From assembly GCA_039028495.1 (NCBI GenBank), contig JBCCHY010000015.1, positions 1-21,988 of the forward strand: 21,988 bases of DNA, read 5' to 3'. Shown piece by piece: positions 8,368 to 15,316 of this stretch. The notes below the pieces were generated by a model. The model was not told where the DNA came from, did not search any database, and was given only the letters and a program-made list of their open reading frames with translations. This DNA is from JBCCHY01 sp039028495 (lineage in GTDB: Bacteria; Patescibacteriota; Saccharimonadia; Saccharimonadales; VXPC01). Made by a program: the position numbers and the translations under genes. How positions within the stretch are numbered: the stretch's first letter is position 1; every line of letters begins with the position of its first letter.

Positions 8368-8392
8368 CCCCACGAAATTACATTTTGTGGGG
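8368..8392 (+). other. Stable hairpin in the repeat spacer
   Basis: A 10-bp stem (8368-8377 with 8383-8392, one G-U pair) closes a 5-nt loop. It is followed by TAAAGGAATG rather than a U-tract, so it is a poor terminator; it may end the giant-protein transcript or be part of a small structured RNA. Confidence 0.5.
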
Positions 8393-8413
8393 TAAAGGAA
8401 TGACTATGACCTA

Positions 8414-8458
8414 CCAGGCTAGAAGTTTAGCCACTTGATTGCTAAACTTTAGACCTGG
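8414..8458 (+). repeat. Inverted repeat overlapping the second 40-bp repeat
   Basis: Arm 8414-8431 is the reverse complement of 8441-8458, with nine plus five paired bases around a 4-nt internal mismatch and a 9-nt loop. The left arm is thus a diverged inverted copy of the 40-bp unit, and weaker pairing continues outward on both sides. Confidence 0.7.
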
Positions 8459-8478
8459 TGGTCGTCATCGATCATGAC
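8439..8478 (+). repeat. 40-bp direct repeat upstream of tRNA-Ala, copy 2
   Basis: This copy is identical to 8310-8349 and ends two bases before the tRNA. Its 5' half also forms the right arm of the inverted repeat 8414-8458. Its position suggests a tRNA promoter or leader that was duplicated, but no clear -35/-10 pair is visible inside it. Confidence 0.9.
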
Positions 8479-8480
8479 GT

Positions 8481-8557
8481 GGGGTTATAGCTCAGTTGGC
8501 TAGAGCGCTTGTATGGCATACAAGAGGTCAGGAGTTCGAGTCTCCTTAGCTCCACCA
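8481..8557 (+). tRNA. tRNA-Ala (GGC anticodon)
   Basis: The 77-nt cloverleaf is complete: acceptor GGGGTTA paired with TAGCTCC, D-arm GCTC-AGTTGGCTA-GAGC, anticodon stem CTTGT/ACAAG with loop ATGGCAT (anticodon GGC), T-arm AGGAG-TTCGAGT-CTCCT, and an encoded ACCA 3' end. It decodes GCC/GCU alanine codons. Confidence 0.95.
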
Positions 8558-8592
8558 GTAAAAGAGCCACCTAGGGTGGCTTTTTTACTGTT
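8557..8592 (+). terminator. Rho-independent terminator of tRNA-Ala
   Basis: A stem of about 15 pairs built on AGCCACC/GGTGGCT with a 3-nt loop is followed by TTTTTT and flanked by matching A and T runs. It starts at the tRNA CCA end. The A-tract on the other side could let it act from the minus strand too. Confidence 0.85.
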
Positions 8593-8690
8593 AAGACACG
8601 TGAGACGAGAACTCCAGCAGCCCGAACGGGCTGAGTTCGTGATCTAGACTTGGTGTGTTTGTCGAGACGAGACTCCGGTAGTTTGAACTG

Positions 8691-8710
8691 ATAGGATTAG
8701 TCAATCCTAT
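8691..8710. other. Perfect 8-bp hairpin at the 3' end of the four-TM gene
   Basis: ATAGGATT and AATCCTAT pair around a 4-nt loop, overlapping the stop codon of the minus-strand gene at 8697. No T-run follows on either strand. It may protect or end the minus-strand transcript. The preceding 8601-8690 contains two diverged copies of a unit starting GAGACGAG and a CAGCCC/GGGCTG hairpin (8618-8633); I see no gene there. Confidence 0.5.
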
Positions 8711-9422
8711 GGTAGTTTGACTTGTATAGCTTATCCAGAGGGTCCCAGATATTATGAGCACGCTTATGAGTTAGCGTGCTCATTTTGACCAAGATTACAA
8801 TAAGCATTGTCAGCCCACTACAGATGAGAGCTTTAACTAGCGGAAAGATAAGTGACTGCTGAGTATCGATAATTAGTATAAACAGGATAGTAGTGCTAAA
8901 GAGTAGACCCATTACTATCCACTCGTTCTTATACACTTTATTGCTTTTGAGTAGCATGTGTCTTTCTGCTCTGTTTTTTTGATTTGTGATTAGGTCTTTG
9001 ATGATATCGTTTACGGCGTCCTTGTCTTTGCCTTTGTACTTTATTAAGTACGAAAGGAATTCCTCATACACCTTTTCTTCCATCTCTAGATTATTGTAAT
9101 TCAGTACGGCGTGTACATAACCATCGAGATGACTGCGGACTTTTTTTCGTGCTGCTGAGGGTAGCTCTAGTAGCTTGAGGGCCGTTGTGTACAGAGCTAT
9201 CGACTCGGCTTGGATTTGTCTTTGCAGACTGATTATTCTTGCGTTTTGATCCTTAACTATTGGAGATATGTAGAATCCGTACAAGAAAGAGTTAGCTGAG
9301 AACAGTGTCAATAAAGGCTTGCTGAGCTCATAAGAAGGAATAAGGTATGCAATTAACGCGTAGACGACAAGCAAAAATATGAGGATGTACGTCAATCTGA
9401 CTTTTCTCAAAAAAGTAAGCAT
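8697..9422 (-). CDS. Four-TM membrane protein, possibly DUF4239/bestrophin-like
   Basis: This 241-aa protein has two hydrophobic helices at residues about 10-31 and 35-57, a charged helical cytoplasmic-type segment (about 58-165) and two more helices (about 167-187 and 190-212). The layout and the stretch SFLYGFYISPIV, followed by an amphipathic helix with a P-x-x-A-R-x-x-(V/I)-x-x-x-L pattern, recall the DUF4239 (bestrophin-like) family; this is recognition by eye and unsure. No enzymatic motif is visible. A TATAAT box (minus strand, 9433-9438) lies 10 nt before the ATG and no Shine-Dalgarno is seen, so the message may be nearly leaderless. It follows the MscS gene on the same strand by 38 bp but appears to have its own promoter. 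Two membrane proteins side by side might share an osmotic or ion role, which is inference. Confidence 0.8.
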   Translation of the reverse strand: MLTFLRKVRLTYILIFLLVVYALIAYLIPSYELSKPLLTLFSANSFLYGFYISPIVKDQNARIISLQRQIQAESIALYTTALKLLELPSAARKKVRSHLDGYVHAVLNYNNLEMEEKVYEEFLSYLIKYKGKDKDAVNDIIKDLITNQKNRAERHMLLKSNKVYKNEWIVMGLLFSTTILFILIIDTQQSLIFPLVKALICSGLTMLIVILVKMSTLTHKRAHNIWDPLDKLYKSNYHRID

Positions 9423-9432
9423 AAGCGAGGTT

Positions 9433-9438
9433 ATTATA
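9433..9438 (-). promoter_or_regulatory. -10 box of the four-TM gene
   Basis: Reverse-strand TATAAT lies 10 nt before the start codon, within the string GTAATGTATAAT. The MscS promoter has the near-identical GTAATGTAAAAT. No convincing -35 is present. Confidence 0.5.
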
Positions 9439-9460
9439 CATTACCGTACTCTCTAATAAA

Positions 9461-10309
9461 CTACTTTGATTTGTGTATGACGCGCTGAGGGAAGGGTATT
9501 TCTATGTTGTTTTTTGCAAACTCTTTTAAGAGAGCTTGTCTAAATTCCCCAGCTACAACCCACTGTTCACCGGGCGTTACTTTGCCGAGTATTTTTATCT
9601 CTACGTCTGATGCTCCGAAGTTATCTACCCTGATGAACTTCGGAGGTTCCAAGATAAACTCGCCGAGGTCTTTGTGGCCACTGAGTTTTTCGCCGACTTT
9701 ATTGACGATTTTCTCGACTTTGGCAATATCAGAATCGTAAGCTATCCCAACATTTATGTGTACGTTTGAGTAGTCCATCGTCAAGTTGGTGGCTACATCT
9801 ATAGATCCATTAGGCACGAAGTGTTTTTTACCATCTAGATCTCTGAGTGTTGTCTGTCTGAGGGTGATATCCTCTACCACTCCGGTAGTACCGGCTATTG
9901 TGACGACGTCGTTCACTCTATACTGGTTCTCTAATATTATGAATAGTCCTGCTACGAGGTCTTTGACTAGGTTCTGAGCACCAAAGCCTACAGCGATACC
10001 AGCAAAAGAGACACCGGCAATCAGTGGCCCGATTTCGACACCAAGCTGAGATAGAATGAGCATTGCACCAATTATGTAGAGCCCGACATTGAATATTGCA
10101 TCGAGGATGCTTATGAGCGTGTCCTCCCTCTGAGTCTCATCTTCTGCCGTAGCGAACATATCTGGGTTGATCGCTTTTCTAACGCCCCTAGATATAAACA
10201 CCATGCCAAACTGCTTAAATACAAACAACGCTAGTATGGTTATGAGTAGTCTCATTGGAGTGCTGCCGGTAACATCTGCCAATTGGTTATAGAGTTCTGT
10301 AATATCCAT
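9461..10309 (-). CDS. mscS: Small-conductance mechanosensitive channel, MscS family
   Basis: At 282 aa this matches classic MscS length (E. coli 286). Three helices (about 17-38, 65-88 and 91-126) are followed by the beta and alpha/beta cytoplasmic vestibule domains. The pore helix and its continuation show the family pattern: AGVSFAGIAVGFGAQNLVKD, then VAGLFIILENQYRVNDVV with GxxGxVEDITLRxTTLRD after it. MscS opens on membrane tension and releases small solutes during hypo-osmotic shock, in the cytoplasmic membrane. A TAAAAT box lies 6 nt before the ATG, giving an almost leaderless transcript. The gene is divergent from the MYG1-family gene at 10354, with only 44 bp between starts, so both promoters sit in that gap. 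Confidence 0.95.
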   Translation of the reverse strand: MDITELYNQLADVTGSTPMRLLITILALFVFKQFGMVFISRGVRKAINPDMFATAEDETQREDTLISILDAIFNVGLYIIGAMLILSQLGVEIGPLIAGVSFAGIAVGFGAQNLVKDLVAGLFIILENQYRVNDVVTIAGTTGVVEDITLRQTTLRDLDGKKHFVPNGSIDVATNLTMDYSNVHINVGIAYDSDIAKVEKIVNKVGEKLSGHKDLGEFILEPPKFIRVDNFGASDVEIKILGKVTPGEQWVVAGEFRQALLKEFAKNNIEIPFPQRVIHKSK

Positions 10310-10315
10310 ACAAGT

Positions 10316-10321
10316 ATTTTA
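10316..10321 (-). promoter_or_regulatory. -10 box of mscS
   Basis: Reverse-strand TAAAAT lies 6 nt from the ATG, preceded by GTAATG as at the four-TM gene. A leaderless or very short leader is implied. Confidence 0.5.
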
Positions 10322-10339
10322 CATTACTGCAGCTCCTGC

Positions 10340-10345
10340 GATACT
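10340..10345 (+). promoter_or_regulatory. Possible extended -10 box of the MYG1-family gene
   Basis: TGC-GATACT resembles an extended -10 (TGn plus four of six bases) and ends 8 nt before the ATG at 10354. No Shine-Dalgarno is present. Confidence 0.4.
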
Positions 10346-10353
10346 CTAGTTGC

Positions 10354-11235
10354 ATGAAGTTATGTACACATAACGGTCCGTTTCATGCAGACGATGTTTT
10401 TGCTGGTGCCTTGCTAGCATTTTTCTATCCGCAGGCAGAATTCGTTCGTACTCGGGATCCGGCGATTATGGATGAGTGCGACATTGTTTTTGATGTCGGG
10501 GGGATTTATGATCCCGCGCGAGGTAGGTTTGATCACCATATGGCAGATTTCGACGAGCATAGAGAGAACGGAGTGGTGCTATCAAGTTTTGGGCTTCTCT
10601 GGCGCGAGTACGGCTTAGAGTACTGCGAAGGCGATGAAGAGCTGGCTGGTAAGGTTGAGAAAACTCTCGTAGACCCGATAGACGCTGTCGACAATGGCCA
10701 GGACCTATATAAAATCAGTGACCTGGAAGTGCATCCTTTTACGATTAACAGCATAGTACAAGCGTATCGGCCATCAGAGCTCGATAGCTTTGATTTTGAC
10801 GATGGCTATTCTGATGCTGTTGGGTGGGCTGGGTTCATGCTTGAACGAGTCAAGCTCAGGGCCAAAGCAAAGCTCGAAGCAGAGCGCTACACTAGGAGCA
10901 TTATGGATGATGCTCGTGATGCAAAATACGTAATTTTTGACAAACATGTGCCTTACAGTAGCGTGACTGATGACTATCCTCAGTCGTTATACGCACTTTT
11001 CCCGGGTACGAATAAAGAATGGATCATCCGTGCTGCTCCACTTGAGAAAGGCTCAACACAGAATCGCAAGTCTCTACCAGAGGCGTGGCGTGGTCTAGAG
11101 GATAAGGAGCTAGAGGCAGTCTGTGGGGTAGCAGGCGCCAAATTCTGTCATAGAGCTGGCTGGATCGCGGGGGCCAACACAAAAGATGCAGCTATCAAGA
11201 TGGTCGAATTAGCCATCGCACATTCAGCCCGTTAG
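10354..11235 (+). CDS. MYG1 family (UPF0160) metal-dependent hydrolase
   Basis: This 293-aa protein opens with the family hallmark THNGPFHADDVFA (residues 5-17), followed by D-V-G-G-x-Y-D-P-A-R-x-R-F-D-H-H, then the P-I-D-A-V-D-N-G motif, and near the end F-C-H-R-A-G-W-I-A-G with a DAA helix. These His/Asp clusters form the metal site of the DHH-like phosphoesterase fold. Eukaryotic MYG1 is reported as a 3'-5' exonuclease acting on RNA; bacterial homologues are poorly studied, so the substrate here is unknown. Length and all motifs are normal for the family, so it is intact. It is divergent from mscS and lies just before a membrane-anchored protein gene with its own -10 box, so it is probably monocistronic. 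Confidence 0.9.
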   Translation: MKLCTHNGPFHADDVFAGALLAFFYPQAEFVRTRDPAIMDECDIVFDVGGIYDPARGRFDHHMADFDEHRENGVVLSSFGLLWREYGLEYCEGDEELAGKVEKTLVDPIDAVDNGQDLYKISDLEVHPFTINSIVQAYRPSELDSFDFDDGYSDAVGWAGFMLERVKLRAKAKLEAERYTRSIMDDARDAKYVIFDKHVPYSSVTDDYPQSLYALFPGTNKEWIIRAAPLEKGSTQNRKSLPEAWRGLEDKELEAVCGVAGAKFCHRAGWIAGANTKDAAIKMVELAIAHSAR

Positions 11236-11237
11236 GG

Positions 11238-11243
11238 TACAAT
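11238..11243 (+). promoter_or_regulatory. -10 box placing the start of the next gene at 11251
   Basis: TACAAT ends 7 nt before the ATG at 11251 and overlaps the earlier in-frame ATG at 11242. Transcription would begin at or just before 11251, so the later ATG is the likely start and the message leaderless. Confidence 0.55.
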
Positions 11244-11250
11244 GGTGCGC

Positions 11251-12108
11251 ATGGATAAATTACGAAACTTAGCAACAACTAGATTCATTACATTGGTCGT
11301 GATCTTGTCTGCCTCGCTACTGGCATTTAGTACGAACTATTACTACAAGAATGTTTACCTAGACATAGAGCGTTCTTTTTGGGCTAGTCTGGATAGCTCG
11401 TTGAAGCTCGACGGTGTAGCTAGAGAAATAGAGAACAGTGTAGGGTCTCAGTCGTCAACCAATACAATCGAGCATAGTTTTGCTGGCGAGCTACAGACAC
11501 GTAGCGTTGTGCAGATAGACAATGGAGGCGATATTGTGTCGGTTCAGTCATACGGCTATCCAGACGCTGACTATATACGCTACGACAAAATAGAGCTACG
11601 CGATGAGATCGAGCAGTCCAAGGCGCAAGACGCAGTTGACGTCTGGGCTGTCGAGTCAAATCAGCCAACGCAGCTGCGAGACTCACTCGTGAGGGCATTC
11701 GTATTGTTTGGCAAGATAGACAAGTCAGAGAGAGACCAGATCGTCGACGGACTTAGGCGGGCGTATTCGGTTAATTTTGATAATGCCCGTAAAGAAACTC
11801 TAGATGACCGACTAGTCTATAGCTACGATGTCGAAATAGATCTACCGAGCTTTTACGAGACCCTGGGTCTGTACTTGCGTGCGCAAGGGCTGGATGAATT
11901 TGCCCAGTTTATAGAAGAGCAGGCGGCACTAGTAACGAGTGGCCAATCGTTGTCAATGGAGCTGGTTATTGATCCTAGATCTAGAAATATAGTCGAGATC
12001 TCAGAGGCTTCTGGCGTTCAGAAGATAACCTCGCATGGTACCAGTTTTGATATTCAGCGTCCTGATACTGATATAGACTTTGGCGATCTGCAGCAGCTAC
12101 TTGAGTAA
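11251..12108 (+). CDS. Membrane-anchored extracytoplasmic protein of unknown function
   Basis: This is a 285-aa protein (288 if started at 11242). A basic N-terminus and one hydrophobic helix (about residues 10-28) anchor it; the rest is soluble and presumably outside the cell. There is no lipobox cysteine and no enzyme motif. The end region has S-M-E-L-V-I-D-P-R-S-R-N-I-V-E-I, then a beta-rich tail and the closing DFGDLQQLLE. The C-terminal part of the first protein in the window has the parallel pattern S-F-E-L-x-x-D-x-x-x-x-x-I-V-E-L and a similar tail, and both have a YIR(I/Y)D element further upstream, so they appear to be distant paralogues. The start is chosen from the -10 box. It precedes the MurF-like gene by 41 bp, with a separate -10 box between them. 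A wall-linked role is possible but unproven. Confidence 0.75.
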   Translation: MDKLRNLATTRFITLVVILSASLLAFSTNYYYKNVYLDIERSFWASLDSSLKLDGVAREIENSVGSQSSTNTIEHSFAGELQTRSVVQIDNGGDIVSVQSYGYPDADYIRYDKIELRDEIEQSKAQDAVDVWAVESNQPTQLRDSLVRAFVLFGKIDKSERDQIVDGLRRAYSVNFDNARKETLDDRLVYSYDVEIDLPSFYETLGLYLRAQGLDEFAQFIEEQAALVTSGQSLSMELVIDPRSRNIVEISEASGVQKITSHGTSFDIQRPDTDIDFGDLQQLLE

Positions 12109-12135
12109 CCTCTGTTAGAAGCTGTTCAAAATTGC

Positions 12136-12141
12136 TACACT
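12136..12141 (+). promoter_or_regulatory. -10 box of the cell-wall cassette
   Basis: TACACT ends 8 nt before the ATG at 12150, with no Shine-Dalgarno between them. This is the only promoter-like signal seen before the cassette running to 17324. Confidence 0.45.
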
Positions 12142-12149
12142 AGTAGCTG

Positions 12150-13448
12150 ATGAAATCAGTTCTTAAGAGTCTAAAGCCCAAACTGTATTTTGCAGCTGCA
12201 AAATATTTCTTATTCTGGTCAAAGCTATCTCTCAGACGTTGGTCTCCGAGAGTGATAATGGTTACGGGCTCGGTTGGTAAAACCACCATGCTGCATATGC
12301 TGGAAGCAGCTCTTGGTGATAAAGCACACGTCTCACATAATGCCAACAGCTCATTCGGACTAGCCTTTGATGTTGTTGGGCTAAGTGGCGTTAGAGCAAA
12401 TCGCTGGAAATGGCTATATCTACTGATTGCTGTTCCAGTCAGATCACTGTTCTACAAACGCCAACAAGAGTTTTATGTTGCGGAGGTTGACGCTGATAGA
12501 CCGCTAGAGGCAGAGATAGTCGCGAGCTGGCTCCGTCCGGAAGTATCTGCATGGGTGAGTGTATCTAACTCTCACGCAGTTAATTTCGAGCAGCTAGCAT
12601 CAGAGCTGTCTATATCGACTGATAATCTAATTGCCGATTCATTTGCAGCAGCAACCGCCCAAACAACAGGCGCAGTCATGTATAACGGTGAGAGTGATGC
12701 GATGATTGGTGCCTTAACTCGGGCGGGCATTGATTGGGCCACTCCTGTGAGTCTAGCCCAGCTTAAATCATACCGAGTCACACCCACAAAAACAGAGTAT
12801 GGATTTAAAAAAGAACTACTAGGCGCACCCACAACCATTTCACTAGCTCATGCTCAGCCTCGTGAGGCTGGCTTACAACTGGCTATGACACTCATGATTT
12901 GCCGCGAGCTAGGGGCCCATGCATCTGCTGCCGATTTTTCAACCATAACCCAACCACCTAGTAGGACGACATACCTCAAAGGAGCTGCAGGATACGGAAT
13001 GATCGACAGCTCGTATAACGCGCACCTAGAAAGTATGCAGTCGATCATCAATATGTTTTCGGAGATAAAACATGAATCAAAGTGGCTTGTGATCGGCGAT
13101 ATTATTGAGCAAGGTGCTAATGAAAAAAAAGAACACCAAAGATTAGCGGCAGTCATATCTGGATCAAATGTAAACAATATTGTATTGGTGGGCCCTCGAA
13201 CGCTTAAACACACCAAGCCTATTCTAGGTAACAACGACAAAATTAACCTACATGCGTTTGAAAAGCCAGCTGACGCTATGGAGTATTTAAGAGATAGTTT
13301 ATCGAAGGATGACTTAGTACTGTTCAAGGGCAGTCAATTGCTAGAGGGCATCATTAAAAATCTACTTGCAAGCCCAGCTGACGAGTCTCTTTTGTGCCGC
13401 CGTGACGCTAGATCACAAAAATGGAGAGAGCATTGGGGGGTAGGCTAA
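12150..13448 (+). CDS. MurF-like Mur ligase without the usual N-terminal domain
   Basis: This 432-aa protein is of the Mur ligase superfamily, which uses ATP to join amino acids or peptides to UDP-MurNAc or related acceptors. The P-loop is T39-GSVGKTT-46, far closer to the N-terminus than in MurF (about residue 107 in E. coli), so the domain that normally holds the UDP-sugar is missing. In its place are about 35 basic/hydrophobic residues that could bind the membrane. Downstream are VAEVDADRP and VSVSNSH (central domain) and a MurF-type C-terminal domain: M-I-D-S-S-Y-N-A-H-L-E-S-M, W-L-V-I-G-D-I-I-E-Q-G and V-L-F-K-G-S-Q-L. MurT also lacks the N-terminal domain, but the zinc-ribbon cysteines and DUF1727-type end of MurT are not seen. 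It heads a cassette with FemAB genes, so adding a residue to a stem peptide or lipid-linked precursor is likely. The exact substrate is unknown. Confidence 0.85.
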   Translation: MKSVLKSLKPKLYFAAAKYFLFWSKLSLRRWSPRVIMVTGSVGKTTMLHMLEAALGDKAHVSHNANSSFGLAFDVVGLSGVRANRWKWLYLLIAVPVRSLFYKRQQEFYVAEVDADRPLEAEIVASWLRPEVSAWVSVSNSHAVNFEQLASELSISTDNLIADSFAAATAQTTGAVMYNGESDAMIGALTRAGIDWATPVSLAQLKSYRVTPTKTEYGFKKELLGAPTTISLAHAQPREAGLQLAMTLMICRELGAHASAADFSTITQPPSRTTYLKGAAGYGMIDSSYNAHLESMQSIINMFSEIKHESKWLVIGDIIEQGANEKKEHQRLAAVISGSNVNNIVLVGPRTLKHTKPILGNNDKINLHAFEKPADAMEYLRDSLSKDDLVLFKGSQLLEGIIKNLLASPADESLLCRRDARSQKWREHWGVG

Positions 13449-13474
13449 TGATAGCGTCGTTGCTGACCCAACTT

Positions 13475-13480
13475 AGAGGA
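13475..13480 (+). promoter_or_regulatory. Ribosome binding site deciding the hydrolase start
   Basis: AGAGGA lies seven bases before the ATG at 13488. An in-frame GTG at 13485 is only four bases away, so ATG 13488 is the better start. Confidence 0.65.
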
Positions 13481-13487
13481 TTTTGTG

Positions 13488-14186
13488 ATGCATAGTCTTA
13501 AGCTATTTATAGTGCACGGTTGGGCATATGAGGTTGATTCTTGGGGCGTATTTTTGGATGAACTGCGCAAACGAAGCATTGAACCCATCATGCTTAACGT
13601 GCCGGGGCTTACAGAACCCAGCGACAAAGTATGGGACATTGACGCATATGTTGACTGGCTTGACTCGCAAATAAAGGGAGTTAAAAATGTGGTTGTACTA
13701 GGACACAGTAATGGCGGGAGAATACTGCTAAACTACAGCATCAAGCATCCGCAGCGTCTCAAAAAACTGATACTAGTAAATAGTGCCGGAGCTGTAGTTG
13801 ATGAGCAGCGGGTTTCTATAAAACGGACTGTGTTACGTATTGGCGCTAAGGTTCTACGTCCTCTCCGGAGGCTACCGCTACTTCGACGTGTGCTCTATAG
13901 ATTCGTAGGAGCGAGCGATTACTATAAAGCTCCAGAAAACATGAAACAGACACTCGTCAATATGCTGGATTCGGATGCACACCTTGATCTGAGCCAAGTT
14001 ATGACACACACCGCTATGATTTGGGGTAGTGACGACACATATACACCGCTTAGCCATGGTCGCTTGATGGAGCGTGAAATACCAGATAACTCAGGGCTGT
14101 ATATCATGAAAGGAGTCCGTCATGCTCCATACAAAACGCATCCATTAGAGCTCGCGGCTGCAGTCGAGGAGGCCATGAACAGATGA
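13488..14186 (+). CDS. Alpha/beta hydrolase
   Basis: A 232-aa serine hydrolase fold. HGW near the N-terminus supplies the oxyanion loop; the nucleophile elbow is G-H-S-N-G-G (Ser about residue 74), the acid is in W-G-S-D-D-T-Y-T-P, and the histidine is in G-V-R-H-A-P-Y-K-T-H-P. The triad is complete, with a basic cap segment (about 110-150) between. The family covers esterases, thioesterases, amidases and peptidases, and the substrate cannot be read from sequence. It starts 37 bp after the MurF-like gene and overlaps the next gene by 4 bp (ATGA), so the expected role is in the same wall pathway, for example trimming or releasing an acyl or peptide intermediate (inference). Confidence 0.9.
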   Translation: MHSLKLFIVHGWAYEVDSWGVFLDELRKRSIEPIMLNVPGLTEPSDKVWDIDAYVDWLDSQIKGVKNVVVLGHSNGGRILLNYSIKHPQRLKKLILVNSAGAVVDEQRVSIKRTVLRIGAKVLRPLRRLPLLRRVLYRFVGASDYYKAPENMKQTLVNMLDSDAHLDLSQVMTHTAMIWGSDDTYTPLSHGRLMEREIPDNSGLYIMKGVRHAPYKTHPLELAAAVEEAMNR

Positions 14187-15316
14187 TCTTTAACTCACTT
14201 GGCTCTAACTTCAGCTTCGCCTCTGCATTCAGGCACCTTGTGCGCAGAGGTGAACAGACCTCTAGGTCGGATCTAGTGCAGTATCTAGAAAGCCGCTACA
14301 ACGGTACTGCTTCGTTGTTTTACCGCGGGCGCGGTGCGCTCGCAAGAGCTATCGAAATGACCGGCGCCTCACATGTCGGTATTAACGCCTATACTTGCTA
14401 CGCTGTGCCCCAAGCAGTTATGGCAGCTGGGGCGAGCCCGGTTTACCTAGATGTAGCCAAAGATTCACACAACTATGACCTAAAGGTACTGAGCCGTAGC
14501 TACAAGAAACAACCAAAAATGTCCGCCGTAATTGCGCAGAACACCTTTGGTATTTCTATTGATATAGAACCAATTGAAAAGTTTTGCAGAGACAAAGGAA
14601 TAACTTTGATCGAGGATCTGGCTCACTCTGTTGGTATGCGGTACAAAGATGGCCGCGAAGCTGGCACAGTCGGTGATCTTGTTATGCTGTCTTTCGGTAG
14701 GGACAAGCATATTGATGCAGTCAGTGGCGGTGCACTTATAGTGCGTACTGATAGGCTCAATGATGATTTGCCTGCGCCGCATCTAGACCCAGAGCTTACT
14801 AAGCGCTTACGCGATCGTATATATCCACTACTCACCTGGAAAGTCAGAAAATCGTACAAGTACACTGTTGGTCGAGTACTCCTCCGTGCATCACTTGCAA
14901 TTGGCCTTATTTCTAGATCAGCTGGTGGGCAAGTTGATAGGATGACACGTATGTCAGCTCAGGTTGCTGCAGAGGTGCTGTTAGGATTTAAAAATCTAGA
15001 TGCCGATATATCCAGGCGACAAAAGTTACTAGCGGATGTAGATTACCCGCCAGGCTCTAACATGCTGCGTTTGCCGATGAAGGTCTCGGACAGAAAGCTG
15101 TTTCTCAGTTCTGCTAAACAGAACAGCTATAGCCTGATCGACACTTGGTATGATTCACCGGTATATCCGAGTAGATACCTTGAAAAATCTGGCTATACTG
15201 CTAGCTCCTGCCCAAATGCTGAAACTTTAAGTGCTACACTGGTAAACATACCTCTACATATAAACATAGATACGGAGCAGGTTAGTAAGCTAATAGAAAT
15301 GGCAAGTAGCACATGA
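14183..15316 (+). CDS. DegT/DnrJ/EryC1/StrS-family PLP-dependent aminotransferase-like protein
   Basis: This 377-aa fold-type I PLP protein has the cofactor aspartate in I-E144-D145-L-A-H148 and the Schiff-base lysine in S-F-G-R-D-K175-H-I-D-A-V-S-G-G, the family's SFxxxKxI...GG pattern. The phosphate-binding N-terminal loop is Y-R-G-R-G-A-L. Family members usually transfer an amino group from glutamate to a nucleotide- or lipid-linked keto-sugar. The C-terminal third is more diverged, so the substrate may not be a standard UDP-sugar. It overlaps the hydrolase (ATGA) and the first FemAB gene (ATGA), placing it inside the cell-wall cassette. It might make an aminated sugar or an amino-acid precursor for the peptide bridge; I cannot decide. 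The catalytic lysine is present, so activity is expected. Confidence 0.85.
   Translation: MIFNSLGSNFSFASAFRHLVRRGEQTSRSDLVQYLESRYNGTASLFYRGRGALARAIEMTGASHVGINAYTCYAVPQAVMAAGASPVYLDVAKDSHNYDLKVLSRSYKKQPKMSAVIAQNTFGISIDIEPIEKFCRDKGITLIEDLAHSVGMRYKDGREAGTVGDLVMLSFGRDKHIDAVSGGALIVRTDRLNDDLPAPHLDPELTKRLRDRIYPLLTWKVRKSYKYTVGRVLLRASLAIGLISRSAGGQVDRMTRMSAQVAAEVLLGFKNLDADISRRQKLLADVDYPPGSNMLRLPMKVSDRKLFLSSAKQNSYSLIDTWYDSPVYPSRYLEKSGYTASSCPNAETLSATLVNIPLHINIDTEQVSKLIEMASST

Noticed and set aside
8406..8438. Ten-codon reading frame with AAAGGA six bases upstream, between the two 40-bp repeats
   Set aside because: Too short and of no recognisable type; the same bases form the arm of an inverted repeat, so the coding look is probably chance.
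8310..8557. Integration (att) site at tRNA-Ala
   Set aside because: The direct repeats lie upstream of the tRNA and do not overlap its 3' end, enclose only about 90 bp, and no integrase is present.
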